64,000 nucleotides of DNA from positions 3,599,001 to 3,663,000 of the forward strand of contig NZ_AP017655.1 of the NCBI RefSeq assembly GCF_002355855.1, written 5' to 3'. Below the pieces are notes generated by a model, which was not told the origin of the DNA, made no database searches, and saw nothing but the letters and a program-made list of their open reading frames with translations. This DNA comes from Sphingobium cloacae (GTDB lineage: Bacteria > Pseudomonadota > Alphaproteobacteria > Sphingomonadales > Sphingomonadaceae). A program made the translations under genes and the position numbers. Of the stretch, positions 1 through 8,257 are shown one piece after another; within the stretch, counting starts at the first letter, position 1, and the number at the start of each line of letters is the position of its first letter.

Positions 1-165
1 TCCCGATCTGCCCGGCTGCGTCCAGGGATTGCGCGGGCCGCCATCGCCCCCGTCGCCGCCCTTGCCCGGTCCGTCCTTGCCATCCGGCCCGTCGCTTTTC
101 CCGCCCCATGGCCCCTGAGCCATGCCGCTCGCGATGCCGGGCATCCACCCGAAAATTCTCTTCAT
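1..165 (-). CDS. hflK: HflK, N-terminal fragment (FtsH protease modulator), runs off the left edge
   Basis: Only the first 55 codons lie in the window, read leftward from an ATG at 165. The peptide begins MKRIFGWMPGIAS, is then very rich in Gly, Asp and Lys, and contains PRNPW. This matches the disordered N-terminus of alphaproteobacterial HflK, which with HflC forms a periplasm-facing membrane complex that controls the FtsH protease. The SPFH domain would lie beyond the edge. It is divergent from mrp, 140 bp away, an arrangement I associate with sphingomonads. The call rests on the N-terminal signature and the neighbour only. Confidence 0.7.
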   Translation of the reverse strand, partial: MKRIFGWMPGIASGMAQGPWGGKSDGPDGKDGPGKGGDGGDGGPRNPWTQPGRSG

Positions 166-305
166 GCCCACTCTATAGGAAGGCTTAGCGACGAAAAACA
201 GTGCCCTTTGTCGGTTATATTGTTTGAAAGCGTTTCCGGCGAAATCGAAGCCGCCGGGCAAAAGGGCCTTTCCGCCCCCCGTCCAAAGGTTCTAGGACGG
301 CGGCC

Positions 306-1271
306 ATGACCGATCTCGACAGCTTCGCCGCCCGGCTCCGGGCCCTGACCGATGGACGCGCCAGCGCGCCGCGCGTCAAGGACGGCGTCATGACCCTCGT
401 TCTGGAAGTAGGCGGCCTGACCGCCGACCGGCGCGACGCCGTTTCCGCCGCCATCCGCGAAGGCGCGCTGACCGTGGAGGGGGTGAACGACGTGCGCATC
501 GCCCTGACATCCGAACGCAAGGGGCGCAGGATCATTGCCGTCGCCTCGGGCAAGGGAGGGGTAGGCAAATCCACGCTCTCGGCCAATCTGGCGGTGGCGT
601 TGAAGCGCCTCGGCCATCGCATCGGGCTGGTCGACGCGGACATATACGGCCCTTCGCAGGCGCGCCTGATGGCGAGCGAGGACCAGAAGCCGCAGGCCCG
701 CGACAAGCATCTGATCCCCGTGCAGGGTCCGCTGGGCATCCCGATGCTCTCCATGGCGCATCTGGTGGAGCCGGGCCGCGCGCTGGCATGGCGCGGGCCG
801 ATGGTCAGCAATGCGCTGGGGCAGCTCATCGACGCCGATTGGGGCGATGTGGACACATTGATCGTCGACATGCCGCCGGGCACCGGCGACATCCAGCTTT
901 CGATGATCCAGAAGCACAAGCCCGCGGGCGTGGTGATCGTCTCCACGCCGCAGGACCTGGCGCTGATCGACGCGACCCGCGCGGTCAATCTGTTCGAGCA
1001 GGCGCATGTGCCCCTGATCGGCCTTGTCGAGAATATGGCGGGCTATGCCTGCCCCCATTGCGGCGAGGTTTCCGATCCCTTCGGCGCGGGCGGCGCGGAA
1101 GCGGCGGCGAAGGAGATGGGCATGGCCTTCCTCGGCCGCATCCCCCTCGCCATCGACATCCGCCGCCGCTCCGACGCGGGCGACCCCCCGGCGGCGGGCG
1201 ACGACGCCTTCGGGCAGTCGTTCCGCGCCATTGCGCAGAAGGTGGCGGAGGGGATCGCCGCGAAGGGTTGA
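306..1271 (+). CDS. mrp: Mrp/NBP35-family iron-sulfur carrier ATPase
   Basis: A 321-residue protein with an N-terminal MIP18/DUF59-like domain (about residues 1-70) and a P-loop ATPase domain. The deviant Walker A motif SGKGGVGKS is at 81-89, and the IVDMPPGTGD motif follows in the middle of the protein. A CPHC pair (YACPHCGEVSDPFG) near residue 250 is the conserved cysteine site that binds a transferable Fe-S cluster in this family. The role is delivery of Fe-S clusters to target apoproteins in the cytoplasm. The gene stands alone, divergent from hflK, with an A/G-rich ribosome site (AGGACGG) before the ATG. Confidence 0.95.
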   Translation: MTDLDSFAARLRALTDGRASAPRVKDGVMTLVLEVGGLTADRRDAVSAAIREGALTVEGVNDVRIALTSERKGRRIIAVASGKGGVGKSTLSANLAVALKRLGHRIGLVDADIYGPSQARLMASEDQKPQARDKHLIPVQGPLGIPMLSMAHLVEPGRALAWRGPMVSNALGQLIDADWGDVDTLIVDMPPGTGDIQLSMIQKHKPAGVVIVSTPQDLALIDATRAVNLFEQAHVPLIGLVENMAGYACPHCGEVSDPFGAGGAEAAAKEMGMAFLGRIPLAIDIRRRSDAGDPPAAGDDAFGQSFRAIAQKVAEGIAAKG

Positions 1272-1354
1272 TGGCGGTTGGGGGTGGCTTATGTGCCCTC
1301 CAGCCGAAACCCGCTATTACATGACTCCGAACCGTAACAACCCCGGCCGTACTG

Positions 1355-1648
1355 TCACCCCTCCAGCAAAGCGTCGATCGCCGCCGCCATGTCGGTGTCG
1401 CGGCGGGACAGGCCGCCTGCGTCATGGGTGGTGAGCGTGATGTCGACGCGATTATAGACGTTCGACCATTCGGGATGATGATCCGCCTTGTCCGCCAGCA
1501 GGGCGACGCGGGTCATGAAACCGAAGGCTTCGTTGAAATCGGCGAAGGCGAAGCGGCGCCGGATGCCGTCCGGATCGCTGACCGGCGTCCATCGGGGGAG
1601 CGCCTCCAGCGCCCGTGCCCGCTCTTCGCCATCGAGTTTACCAACCAT
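1355..1648 (-). CDS. phhB: Pterin-4a-carbinolamine dehydratase
   Basis: A 97-residue protein, the usual length for the family. It carries the signature [19 protein letters not shown] (residues 52-70) followed by [10 protein letters not shown]57, H58 and H75 match the active-site histidines that dehydrate 4a-hydroxytetrahydrobiopterin so that the pterin cofactor of aromatic amino acid hydroxylases can be recycled. No phenylalanine hydroxylase gene is adjacent, so it may serve elsewhere or act as a moonlighting dehydratase. It is divergent from the zincin gene, with about 40 bp between the start codons. Confidence 0.93.
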   Translation of the reverse strand: MVGKLDGEERARALEALPRWTPVSDPDGIRRRFAFADFNEAFGFMTRVALLADKADHHPEWSNVYNRVDITLTTHDAGGLSRRDTDMAAAIDALLEG

Positions 1649-1688
1649 TTGACTATCCTCGCAATCTGCTTTCGCTTATGTCGCAGCC

Positions 1689-2096
1689 ATGTCCGACACC
1701 CGTCAACCGCCGCGTTTCGCGCCGTCGAAGGAAGAGATCGAAACGCTGGCGCTCGAAGCCCTGAGCCGCCTGCCCGATCCCTTCGCCGCGCATCTGTCCC
1801 ATGTCGTGCTGTTCGTCGAGGATTTCGCCGACGAACAGCTGCTCAAGGAGATGGAGATCGACGACCCCTTTGGCCTCACCGGCCTTTATAGCGGACGGCC
1901 CGTCGGCCATGAAGCGCAGACCGGGGACGCGCCGCCCACCGTCCACCTGTTCCGCCGTCCGCTGCTGGACGAATGGGTGGAAACGGGCGTGGCGCTGGAT
2001 GCGCTCATCACCCATGTCGTCGTGCATGAGATCGGCCATCATTTCGGCCTGTCCGACCTCGACATGCATGTGCTGGAGGACATGGTCGCGCCATGA
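1689..2096 (+). CDS. Zincin-like metallopeptidase family protein
   Basis: A 135-residue protein ending in a helix with the zinc-metallopeptidase motif HEIGHHFGLSD (HExxH at 113-117; a downstream Asp could be the third ligand). Length and motif placement fit the short bacterial Zincin_1/DUF1025 family, whose substrates are largely unknown. No signal peptide is visible, so it is probably cytoplasmic. Its stop overlaps the ccmA start (ATGA), so it is likely co-transcribed with ccmAB, although no link to cytochrome c maturation is known. Confidence 0.85.
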   Translation: MSDTRQPPRFAPSKEEIETLALEALSRLPDPFAAHLSHVVLFVEDFADEQLLKEMEIDDPFGLTGLYSGRPVGHEAQTGDAPPTVHLFRRPLLDEWVETGVALDALITHVVVHEIGHHFGLSDLDMHVLEDMVAP

Positions 2097-2698
2097 GGGA
2101 CGCGGCGCTGCGCCTGTCGGACGTGGCCTGCCTGCGCGGCGGGCGGATGCTGTTCCGTGGCGTATCGCTCGATCTGGCAGCAGGGGGGAGCGCGCTTCTC
2201 ACTGGTCCCAACGGCATCGGCAAATCGAGTTTGCTGCGGATTTGCGCGGGGCTGCTGCCCGCCCTTGCCGGAACGGTCGAGCGGCGCGGCGGCCTGGCGC
2301 TGGCCGATGAGCGGCTGGCGCTGGACATGGAGCGGCCCTTGCGCAAGGCGCTGGGCTTCTGGGCGCGGCTGGACGAGGTGGACGGCGGAGCGGTGGAAGG
2401 CGCGCTGGAGGCGATGGCGCTGCGGCCGCTCGCCGACTTGCCGGTGCGGATGCTGTCCACCGGGCAGCGCAAGCGGGCGATGCTGGCGCGCGTGATCGCG
2501 TCGGGCGCGGCGGTGTGGCTGCTGGACGAGCCGGGCAACGGGCTGGACGATGCCTCGCTCGGCCTTCTGGGCGCGGCGGTGGCCCGGCATCTGGAGACGG
2601 GCGGCATCGTGCTGGCGGCGTCGCACCAGTCCCTGCCGCTGGCCGATGATGTGCGGATCGACCTGCGCGCCCACGCGGCGGAGGCGGAGAGCGCATGA
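2093..2698 (+). CDS. ccmA: Haem exporter ATP-binding subunit CcmA
   Basis: A 201-residue ABC ATPase, short like CcmA proteins. Walker A is GPNGIGKSS (38-46). The signature loop is degenerate (LSTGQRKR) and is followed by a Walker B ending WLLDEPGNGLD. A typical CcmA keeps STGQ in place of SGGQ, as seen here. Together with CcmB it powers the ABC system that supports haem delivery for c-type cytochrome maturation. The gene overlaps both neighbours by 4 bp (ATGA), indicating translational coupling with ccmB. Confidence 0.93.
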   Translation: MRDAALRLSDVACLRGGRMLFRGVSLDLAAGGSALLTGPNGIGKSSLLRICAGLLPALAGTVERRGGLALADERLALDMERPLRKALGFWARLDEVDGGAVEGALEAMALRPLADLPVRMLSTGQRKRAMLARVIASGAAVWLLDEPGNGLDDASLGLLGAAVARHLETGGIVLAASHQSLPLADDVRIDLRAHAAEAESA

Positions 2699-3342
2699 GG
2701 ACCCTATGGCTGCTCGCCCGCCGCGACCTGGGGCAGGCATGGCGTTCGGCGGGGCTGTGGCTGCCGGTTGCCTTCCTGCTGCTGGTGGCGAGCCTCTATC
2801 CCTTTGCCGTGGGGCCTGACGCGGCGCTGCTGCGGCGGACCGGCGGCGGCATGTTGTGGATCGCGGCGCTGCTTGCCAGCCTGTTGCCGGTCGACCGGCT
2901 GGTGACGCCGGACAGGGAGGCGGGCGTGCTGGACCAGATCGCATTGCGCGGCATTGGCGAGGAGATGATCGTGCTGGCGCGGCTGGTCGCGCATTGGCTG
3001 GGATTCGGGCCGCCGCTGATGATCGCGACGCTGCCCGCCGCCGCGCTGCTGAAACTGGATGGGGTGACGGTGCTGTTGCTGGAGGCGGGGCTGCTGATCG
3101 GGACGCCCGCGCTGGCGGCGCTGGGGCTGCTGGTGGCGACGCTGACCGCCGGGCTGCGGTCGAGTGGGGCGCTGGCGGGGCTGCTGGCCCTGCCGCTGGC
3201 GGTGCCGCTGCTGATCTTCGGCGCGGGGACGCTGGGGGACGGGAGCGGCGCGGCGCTCAAATTCCTGGGCGCGGCCTCCCTGATGCTGGTGGCGATCACG
3301 CCCTTTGCGGGGGGCGCGGCGATCCGGGCGGGGCGGGAATAG
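2695..3342 (+). CDS. ccmB: Haem exporter permease CcmB
   Basis: A 215-residue integral membrane protein with about six hydrophobic helices, starting at residue ~17 (LWLPVAFLLLVASLYPFAVG). It starts inside the ccmA stop codon. The segment DRLVTPDREAGVLDQIALRG is typical of the cytoplasmic loop of CcmB. Family knowledge makes it the membrane partner of CcmA in cytochrome c biogenesis. ccmC, which often follows, is absent; instead an insertion-sequence graveyard starts within about 140 bp of the stop. Confidence 0.92.
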   Translation: MRTLWLLARRDLGQAWRSAGLWLPVAFLLLVASLYPFAVGPDAALLRRTGGGMLWIAALLASLLPVDRLVTPDREAGVLDQIALRGIGEEMIVLARLVAHWLGFGPPLMIATLPAAALLKLDGVTVLLLEAGLLIGTPALAALGLLVATLTAGLRSSGALAGLLALPLAVPLLIFGAGTLGDGSGAALKFLGAASLMLVAITPFAGGAAIRAGRE

Positions 3343-3373
3343 CGGCTTCGTTCGGGATGGCGGTTTTGGGTGA

Positions 3374-3394
3374 GGAGCGGACATAAGCCGCTCC
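3374..3394. terminator. Hairpin after ccmB
   Basis: A 7-bp perfect stem, GGAGCGG / CCGCTCC, with a 7-nt loop lies 32 bp after the ccmB stop. There is no T-tract, so it is a possible transcript end or stabiliser rather than a clear intrinsic terminator. Confidence 0.35.
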
Positions 3395-3482
3395 CTTCAG
3401 GGGGGAGGAAGAAAGAATGTCTGAAAATGGTCTAAATCCGTCATCCCACCCAAATCTCCGCTAGCTTGTAGTGACGATTTAT

Positions 3483-3824
3483 TCATTTGATCCATAGCCT
3501 GCTGCTGGCGAGCTTGTCGTAACGGGTTGTGACATGGCGCCATTGCTTGAGCTTGGCGAGAGAGCCTTCGACGCCCCATCGCTGCTTGTAGGCGATGCGA
3601 TCATGGCGATGATGATATTTGCGATGGCGGCGGGGCAGGATAACCGGCCCGCCACCTTGCTCGTGGATGAGGTGATGTGAGCTGTCGGCGTCATAGGCGC
3701 GATCGGCAAGAAGCTTGCCCGCCGGGATGCCGCGGATCAGGTTGCAGGCAGGCGCCATGTCGTGCTGCTGGCCGGGAGTCGAATCACATGCGTCAAGGGA
3801 GGTCGCGTCGGGTAATTGTTGCAA
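3483..3824 (-). pseudogene. IS5-family transposase, C-terminal remnant
   Basis: A leftward frame of 113 codons contains the C-terminal part of an IS5-type DDE transposase. LLADRAYDAD carries the second catalytic Asp, and YKQRWGVEGSLAKLKQWR carries the catalytic Glu, followed by a TRYDKL motif. The N-terminal catalytic region is missing and the last residues are scrambled (ASSRLWIK), so the copy is truncated or internally deleted. It is one of several broken elements between ccmB and 5.5 kb. Confidence 0.8.
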
Positions 3825-3862
3825 CGGAAGAGAAGAGCATCATCTCCCTTGTCTGCACGGCA

Positions 3863-4027
3863 TGATCTGCCCCCTTCCGAGTGGTCCAAAACTGATGATA
3901 TTTTGGATTACGAAAGGGATTATGAATGCCGGCCAAGAAGTATTGCCCGGAAGAGCTTATCGGCAAGCTGCGTGAAGCGCTATTATGGCCTATATCGAGG
4001 AAGCAGAATGACGATCATACACGGTGA
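3863..4027 (+). mobile_element. IS3-family (IS407-like) left-end fragment with start of orfA
   Basis: TGATCTGCCCCCTT at 3863 resembles the terminal inverted repeat of the IS407 branch of IS3 elements. A reading frame opens at ATG 3926 with MPAKKYCPEELIGKLREA, which resembles the first residues of OrfA helix-turn-helix proteins of that group. After about 18 codons the similarity stops and the frame ends at 4027. The rest of the element is gone and ubiX begins 27 bp later. The identification is from memory of the family. Confidence 0.6.
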
Positions 4028-4054
4028 AGAGCATCTAATCGGGGTTATACGCCA

Positions 4055-4648
4055 ATGAGCCTTCCCATCATCATTGGGATCAGCGGTGCCTCGGGGGCTG
4101 TCTATGCCGTTCGCCTGCTGGAGGTTCTCGCTGAACTGGGGCGGGAGACGTTTCTGGTCGTCAGCAAGGCCGGCCAGCGGACAATCGAGGAAGAATTGGG
4201 CATGGATATCAAGGAAATCCGTGACCGGGCCACGCGCTGGTTCCCGATCGCGGATATCGGCGCATCCATTGCCAGTGGCTCGGTGCGCACCGCTGGCATG
4301 ATCGTCGCCCCCTGTTCCATTCGGACCGCTGCCGAAATCGCGACCGGCAATACCTCAACCTTGCTCACCCGAGCGGCCGATGTCGTGCTCAAGGAGCGGA
4401 GGCGCCTGGTGCTGATGGTGCGGGAAACGCCGTTGCATACCGGTCATTTGCGAACATTGACCCAGCTTTCGGAAATGAACGCGATCATCGCGCCGCCTGT
4501 CCCCGCATTTTACGCGAAGCCTGCCTCGCTGGATGATGTCGTCGACCATGGCGTTGGCCGCATTCTCGATTTGTTCGACATCGATAGCGGTAAGGTCCGG
4601 CGGTGGAAAGAGGGGGACGGCGGGAACGAGGTATCGCCGCCGGCATGA
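4055..4648 (+). CDS. ubiX: UbiX/Pad1-family flavin prenyltransferase
   Basis: A 197-residue protein with the FMN-binding start IIIGISGASGAVYAVRLLE and the family motif LKERRRLVLMVRETPLHTGH. UbiX enzymes join dimethylallyl phosphate to reduced FMN to make prenyl-FMN, the cofactor of UbiD-type (de)carboxylases for ubiquinone synthesis or aromatic acid breakdown. No ubiD-like partner is in the window. The gene is intact but boxed in by IS3-, IS5- and IS630-type debris on both sides, which suggests arrival on a mobile segment whose partner genes were lost. It may be a second, catabolic copy rather than the ubiquinone one. Confidence 0.9.
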   Translation: MSLPIIIGISGASGAVYAVRLLEVLAELGRETFLVVSKAGQRTIEEELGMDIKEIRDRATRWFPIADIGASIASGSVRTAGMIVAPCSIRTAAEIATGNTSTLLTRAADVVLKERRRLVLMVRETPLHTGHLRTLTQLSEMNAIIAPPVPAFYAKPASLDDVVDHGVGRILDLFDIDSGKVRRWKEGDGGNEVSPPA

Positions 4649-4787
4649 TTGGGGTCAGCGTAACGGTCTCCCGGTTCGGTATGCCCCGTTTCTGAAGCAT
4701 GTCGGCCGACTGCGGCGGACCAACGACGGAGGCGGTGGCACCTGTTTGCGGTGACACCGCATTTAGGTTCAGGCTTCATTGATGAGA

Positions 4788-5131
4788 GCCGGAAGATGAC
4801 GGTAGGGAGAGAGCGATGGCTGGGAAGAAGGCCATGGGGCACCTTTCGTAGCGCGTAGCGACCCACGGCCAGTCCTTGATCCTTCCGAACATGATCTTGA
4901 TGTGGTTGCGTCGTTTGTAGCGGCGATTGTCGTATTTGACGGTCTTGTTCGGGGATTTCCATGCCTCCTTTGGTGCGTCCGATCAGTCGCCCAAGGTCCG
5001 CTTTTTTACCCGCAGGCTCGAGGCCGTGCGGTGCGCTTTCAAATAGGTCGCATCCATCATGACGGTCTTTGGATCGGATACCGCGCAAGCCGCGCCATCT
5101 GCTCGTCCCTCGGCCAGAACAAATCACTCAT
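4788..5131 (-). pseudogene. IS5-family transposase with two internal deletions
   Basis: Read leftward, three separated pieces of an IS5-type transposase appear in the normal order. The first is an N-terminus MSDLFWPRDEQMARL starting at 5131. The second is a catalytic-Asp piece KTVMMDATYLKAHRTASS running into GRLIGRTKGGM. The third is a C-terminal piece RRYKRRNHIKIMFGRIKDW continuing through VATRYERCPMAFFPAIAL. The segments between them are missing and the reading frame changes, so the element is dead. Confidence 0.8.
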
Positions 5132-5305
5132 CCTTCAAAGGCCCCCAAGAGGACTTCAATCACGCTATCTCCACGAAATCAATGGGCCCTGACCCTGGTC
5201 ATCTGGAACTGAAGTAAGCTGCATTGCATATGTTTTTTGCGATGGCAGGAGGCATGGCTGGTCGTCGGCGGACGTTTTGGCATTGAGTGTCGCTGATCAA
5301 CGGCG

Positions 5306-5440
5306 GAACTCGCCGATATCGCCGCCTGCAACGAGAAACCCAAGCCCTGCAAATGGGTCAAACCCGCCGATGATATCCTCGCAGCTGTCAAACGATTCTG
5401 TCGGAAAATAATGAGCCGAACTGCGGATCCAAGTAATTAG
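5306..5440 (+). pseudogene. IS630-like transposase C-terminal remnant
   Basis: A 45-codon frame reads ELADIAACNEKPKPCKWVK and then PADDILAAVKRFC before a stop. This resembles the end of IS630-family transposases (pattern W-N-x-x-P-K-P-F-x-W-x-K, then A-x-x-I-L), although the usual W-N is partly lost. No upstream catalytic domain remains. It sits 70 bp before the CoA-binding protein gene. Confidence 0.6.
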
Positions 5441-5509
5441 AACCATCGGAACGTCTTGTCTTCCGCCGCGTCTCTCCCATCTGGGGGACAGCAACCAAGG
5501 AGGCCGCTT

Positions 5510-5944
5510 ATGCCGCTGACCGCGCCGCAGGACATCGCCGATCTGCTCAACGAAACCCGCACCATCGCGCTGGTGGGCATTTCCGACCGTCCCGACCGCC
5601 CCAGCTATGGCGTCATGAAGGCGCTTCAGGACCATGGCTATCGCGTCCTGCCCGTGAACCCGCAGATCCCGGGCGAGCATGTGCATGGCGAGTTCGTCTG
5701 GGACCGGCTGTCCGACATCGGCGTGCCCATCGACATGGTGGACATCTTCCGCCGCAGCGATGCGGTGGGCGAGGTGGTGGACGACGCCATCGCCGCCGGG
5801 GCGAAGGCGATCTGGATGCAGATCGGCGTCGTCAACGATGAAGCGGCCGCGCGGGCGGAAGCCGCCGGCCTCAAGGTCGTGATGGACCGCTGCCCGGCGA
5901 TCGAAATCCCGCGCCTCGGCCTGGCCCCCATCGCCTCCGAATAA
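5510..5944 (+). CDS. CoA-binding domain protein (YccU-like)
   Basis: A 144-residue protein with a single Rossmann-type CoA-binding domain (IALVGISDRPDRPSYGVM near the N-terminus). YccU-like proteins are small, free-standing versions of the nucleotide-binding domain of succinyl-CoA synthetase alpha, and their role is unknown. I chose the ATG at 5510 because a near-perfect ribosome site (AAGGAGG) lies 6-7 bases upstream; the frame is open further upstream into IS debris but lacks family residues there. Confidence 0.88.
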   Translation: MPLTAPQDIADLLNETRTIALVGISDRPDRPSYGVMKALQDHGYRVLPVNPQIPGEHVHGEFVWDRLSDIGVPIDMVDIFRRSDAVGEVVDDAIAAGAKAIWMQIGVVNDEAAARAEAAGLKVVMDRCPAIEIPRLGLAPIASE

Positions 5945-5983
5945 GGCTATGCAGCGCCTGTGCCGCTCTCTATCAGTCGGGAT

Positions 5984-8254
5984 ATGGGGCGCACACCGCT
6001 AAGGCAGAAAGGCAGGGGCAGGCAGGGGATCGACCGCCGCACCCTGCTCGTCGGCGGAGGGGCCGGGGCGGGCCTGCTGCTCGCATGGGCGGTCTGGCCG
6101 CGCAGCTACAAGCCCAATCTCAACGCCGCGCCGGGCGAAACGGTCTTCAACGCCTTCCTCAAGATCGACCGGGCCGGGCAGGTGATCGTCATCGTGCCGC
6201 AACTGGAGATGGGGCAGGGGGTGACGACCCTGCTGCCGCAGATACTGGCGGACGAACTGGGCGCGGACTGGCGCACCGTCGCCGTGCAGGGCGCGCCGGA
6301 AAGCCCGCTTTACGCGAACACGCTGCTGGCCCGCGACTGGCTGGCGAGCGACTGGACCCGCCTGGGCGGAGGCGCGGGCGACTGGGCGCTCGATCAATAT
6401 GCGACGCGCAGGGCGCTGATGCTGACGGGCGGAGGAACGTCCGTGTCGATGTTTCACGACGCCTATCGCGATGCGGGCGCGGCCGCGCGCGTCCTGCTGT
6501 GCAAGGCGGCGGGCCAGCGCTGGAACGTGCCGTGGGAAAGCTGCGACATCCAGGAGGGCCTGATCTCCGACGGAGGGCAGCGCACGCTCCGCCTGGGCGA
6601 TGTGGTCGAGCAAGCGGCCGCCTTCGACCTCCCCGAAATCCTGCCCTTGCGGCAGGGGATGGAAGGACGGCTCGCGGGGCAGGACCTGCCCCGGCTCGAC
6701 ACGCCCTCCAAGCTCGACGGCAGCCATAATTTCGCCGCCGACATCCGCCTGCCCGACATGGTCTTCGCGTCGATCCGCCAAGGCCCGATCGGCGATGCGC
6801 GGCTGGAAAGCCTGAACGAGGCCGCCGCGAAAAGCGTCACCGGCTTCCTCAGGCTGGTCCGCACGGAAAGATGGGTCGCGGCCGTCGGAACGAACTGGTG
6901 GGCGGCGAACAAGGCGCTCGACCTCGCCGATCCCGTCTTCATGCTGGATGGCCCGCAGGTCGGCGACGAAAGCATCGACGCCGCGCTGGAAAAGGCTTTC
7001 GACGGCTCCCATGGCCGCCGTCTCCATGCGCGGGGCGATCTTCTGCCCGTGTTCGAAGGCGCGACGATCCTGGCCAGCGAATATCGGGTGGACGCCGGAT
7101 TGCATCTCGCGCTGGAGCCGATGTGCGCCACGGCCCGCGTGACGGACGCCGGGGCAGAGGTCTGGCTCGCCACGCAGGCCCCCGGACTGGCCCGCACCGC
7201 CATCGCCGGCGCGCTGGGCATCGGCCGGGCCTCGGTGACGGTTTACCCCCTCCACGCGGGCGGCTCCTTCGGACGCAGGATGGATGTCGACGCGGGCGTG
7301 CAGGCCGCCCTCGTCGCGCGCGACATGGGTCGGCCCGTGCAGCTCCTCTGGTCCCGGCTGGAGGATGTCATACAGGACCGCCCCGGCGCGCCCGCCCACG
7401 CCCGGATGGCGGGCAAGCTCGGCCGCAGCGGCGCGATAGAAGGCTGGCTGGCCAAGGTCGCCGCGCCCTGTGCCATGGGCCAGACCTGGGCCCGCATCGC
7501 GGACGGCGCCCTTCCCCACGAAGCGGCGGCGCGCACGGCGGACAAGGCATCCAGGCTTGCCGTGGCGGGCATGGAACTGCCCTATGCCGTCGCCAACTGG
7601 GCCGTCGACCATTACCCGTCGGATGTCGGCCTGCCCGTGGGTTTCACCCGGAGCAACGCCCATCTCCACAGCGCCTTCTTCACCGAAAGCTTCATGGACG
7701 AACTCGCCCATCTGGCGCGGATGGAGGCCATGTCCTTCCGCATCCAGATGCTGGGCGGCAATCCGCGCCTCGCCCATTGCCTGTCCACCGCCGCCGCCAT
7801 GGGCGGATGGCAGGGCGGCATAGCGGGCAGCGGGCAGGGCATCGCCGCGCACCGCATCGGCGATGCCTTCGGCGCGGTGCTGGTGGAGGCGGGGATCGCC
7901 GGCGGCAGGCTGACCGTCGGCCGGATGGTCGCGGCGGTCGATTGCGGCGACCAGGTCAATCCCGACATCGCCCGGCAGCAGGTGGAAAGCGGCCTGGTCT
8001 ACGGCCTCGCCTATGCCATGGGCGCGTCGGTCCCCTATGACAAGGCGATGCCCGCCCGCGCCATGTTGGGCCGCATGAACCTGCCCCGGCTGGCCGACAT
8101 AGGGGAAGTCACGGTGGAACTCATCCGCTCGACCGCGCCGCCCGCCGGCGCGACGGAAATCGCCGCGCCGCTGGTGGCGCCCGCTATCGCCAACGCCCTG
8201 TTCACCGTCACCGGCCAGCGTTTTCGCAGCCTGCCGCTTCTTTCCCAGGATTGA
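5984..8254 (+). CDS. Molybdopterin-binding large subunit of a xanthine-oxidase-family hydroxylase (IorB-like), orphan
   Basis: A 756-residue protein. A twin-arginine-like leader, DRRTLLVGGGAGAGLLLAW, suggests export or membrane attachment, as in isoquinoline 1-oxidoreductase beta subunits. The body has the molybdopterin-binding segments (QLEMGQGVTTLLPQILADE; HAGGSFGRRMDVDAGVQ). The C-terminus has GATEIAAPLVAPAIANAL, whose Glu matches the catalytic base of the family. Such subunits normally pair with a small 2Fe-2S subunit, yet none is adjacent: upstream is the CoA-binding gene and hemH follows 3 bp later. The substrate cannot be predicted. A GTG at 5960 is an alternative start, but ATG 5984 keeps a compact leader. 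Confidence 0.85.
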   Translation: MGRTPLRQKGRGRQGIDRRTLLVGGGAGAGLLLAWAVWPRSYKPNLNAAPGETVFNAFLKIDRAGQVIVIVPQLEMGQGVTTLLPQILADELGADWRTVAVQGAPESPLYANTLLARDWLASDWTRLGGGAGDWALDQYATRRALMLTGGGTSVSMFHDAYRDAGAAARVLLCKAAGQRWNVPWESCDIQEGLISDGGQRTLRLGDVVEQAAAFDLPEILPLRQGMEGRLAGQDLPRLDTPSKLDGSHNFAADIRLPDMVFASIRQGPIGDARLESLNEAAAKSVTGFLRLVRTERWVAAVGTNWWAANKALDLADPVFMLDGPQVGDESIDAALEKAFDGSHGRRLHARGDLLPVFEGATILASEYRVDAGLHLALEPMCATARVTDAGAEVWLATQAPGLARTAIAGALGIGRASVTVYPLHAGGSFGRRMDVDAGVQAALVARDMGRPVQLLWSRLEDVIQDRPGAPAHARMAGKLGRSGAIEGWLAKVAAPCAMGQTWARIADGALPHEAAARTADKASRLAVAGMELPYAVANWAVDHYPSDVGLPVGFTRSNAHLHSAFFTESFMDELAHLARMEAMSFRIQMLGGNPRLAHCLSTAAAMGGWQGGIAGSGQGIAAHRIGDAFGAVLVEAGIAGGRLTVGRMVAAVDCGDQVNPDIARQQVESGLVYGLAYAMGASVPYDKAMPARAMLGRMNLPRLADIGEVTVELIRSTAPPAGATEIAAPLVAPAIANALFTVTGQRFRSLPLLSQD

Positions 8255-8257
8255 TCC

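Noticed and set aside
3816..4058. A protein gene just before ubiX
   Set aside because: The frame crosses the IS3-like left end and has no conserved residues; the IS3 orfA start is in another frame.
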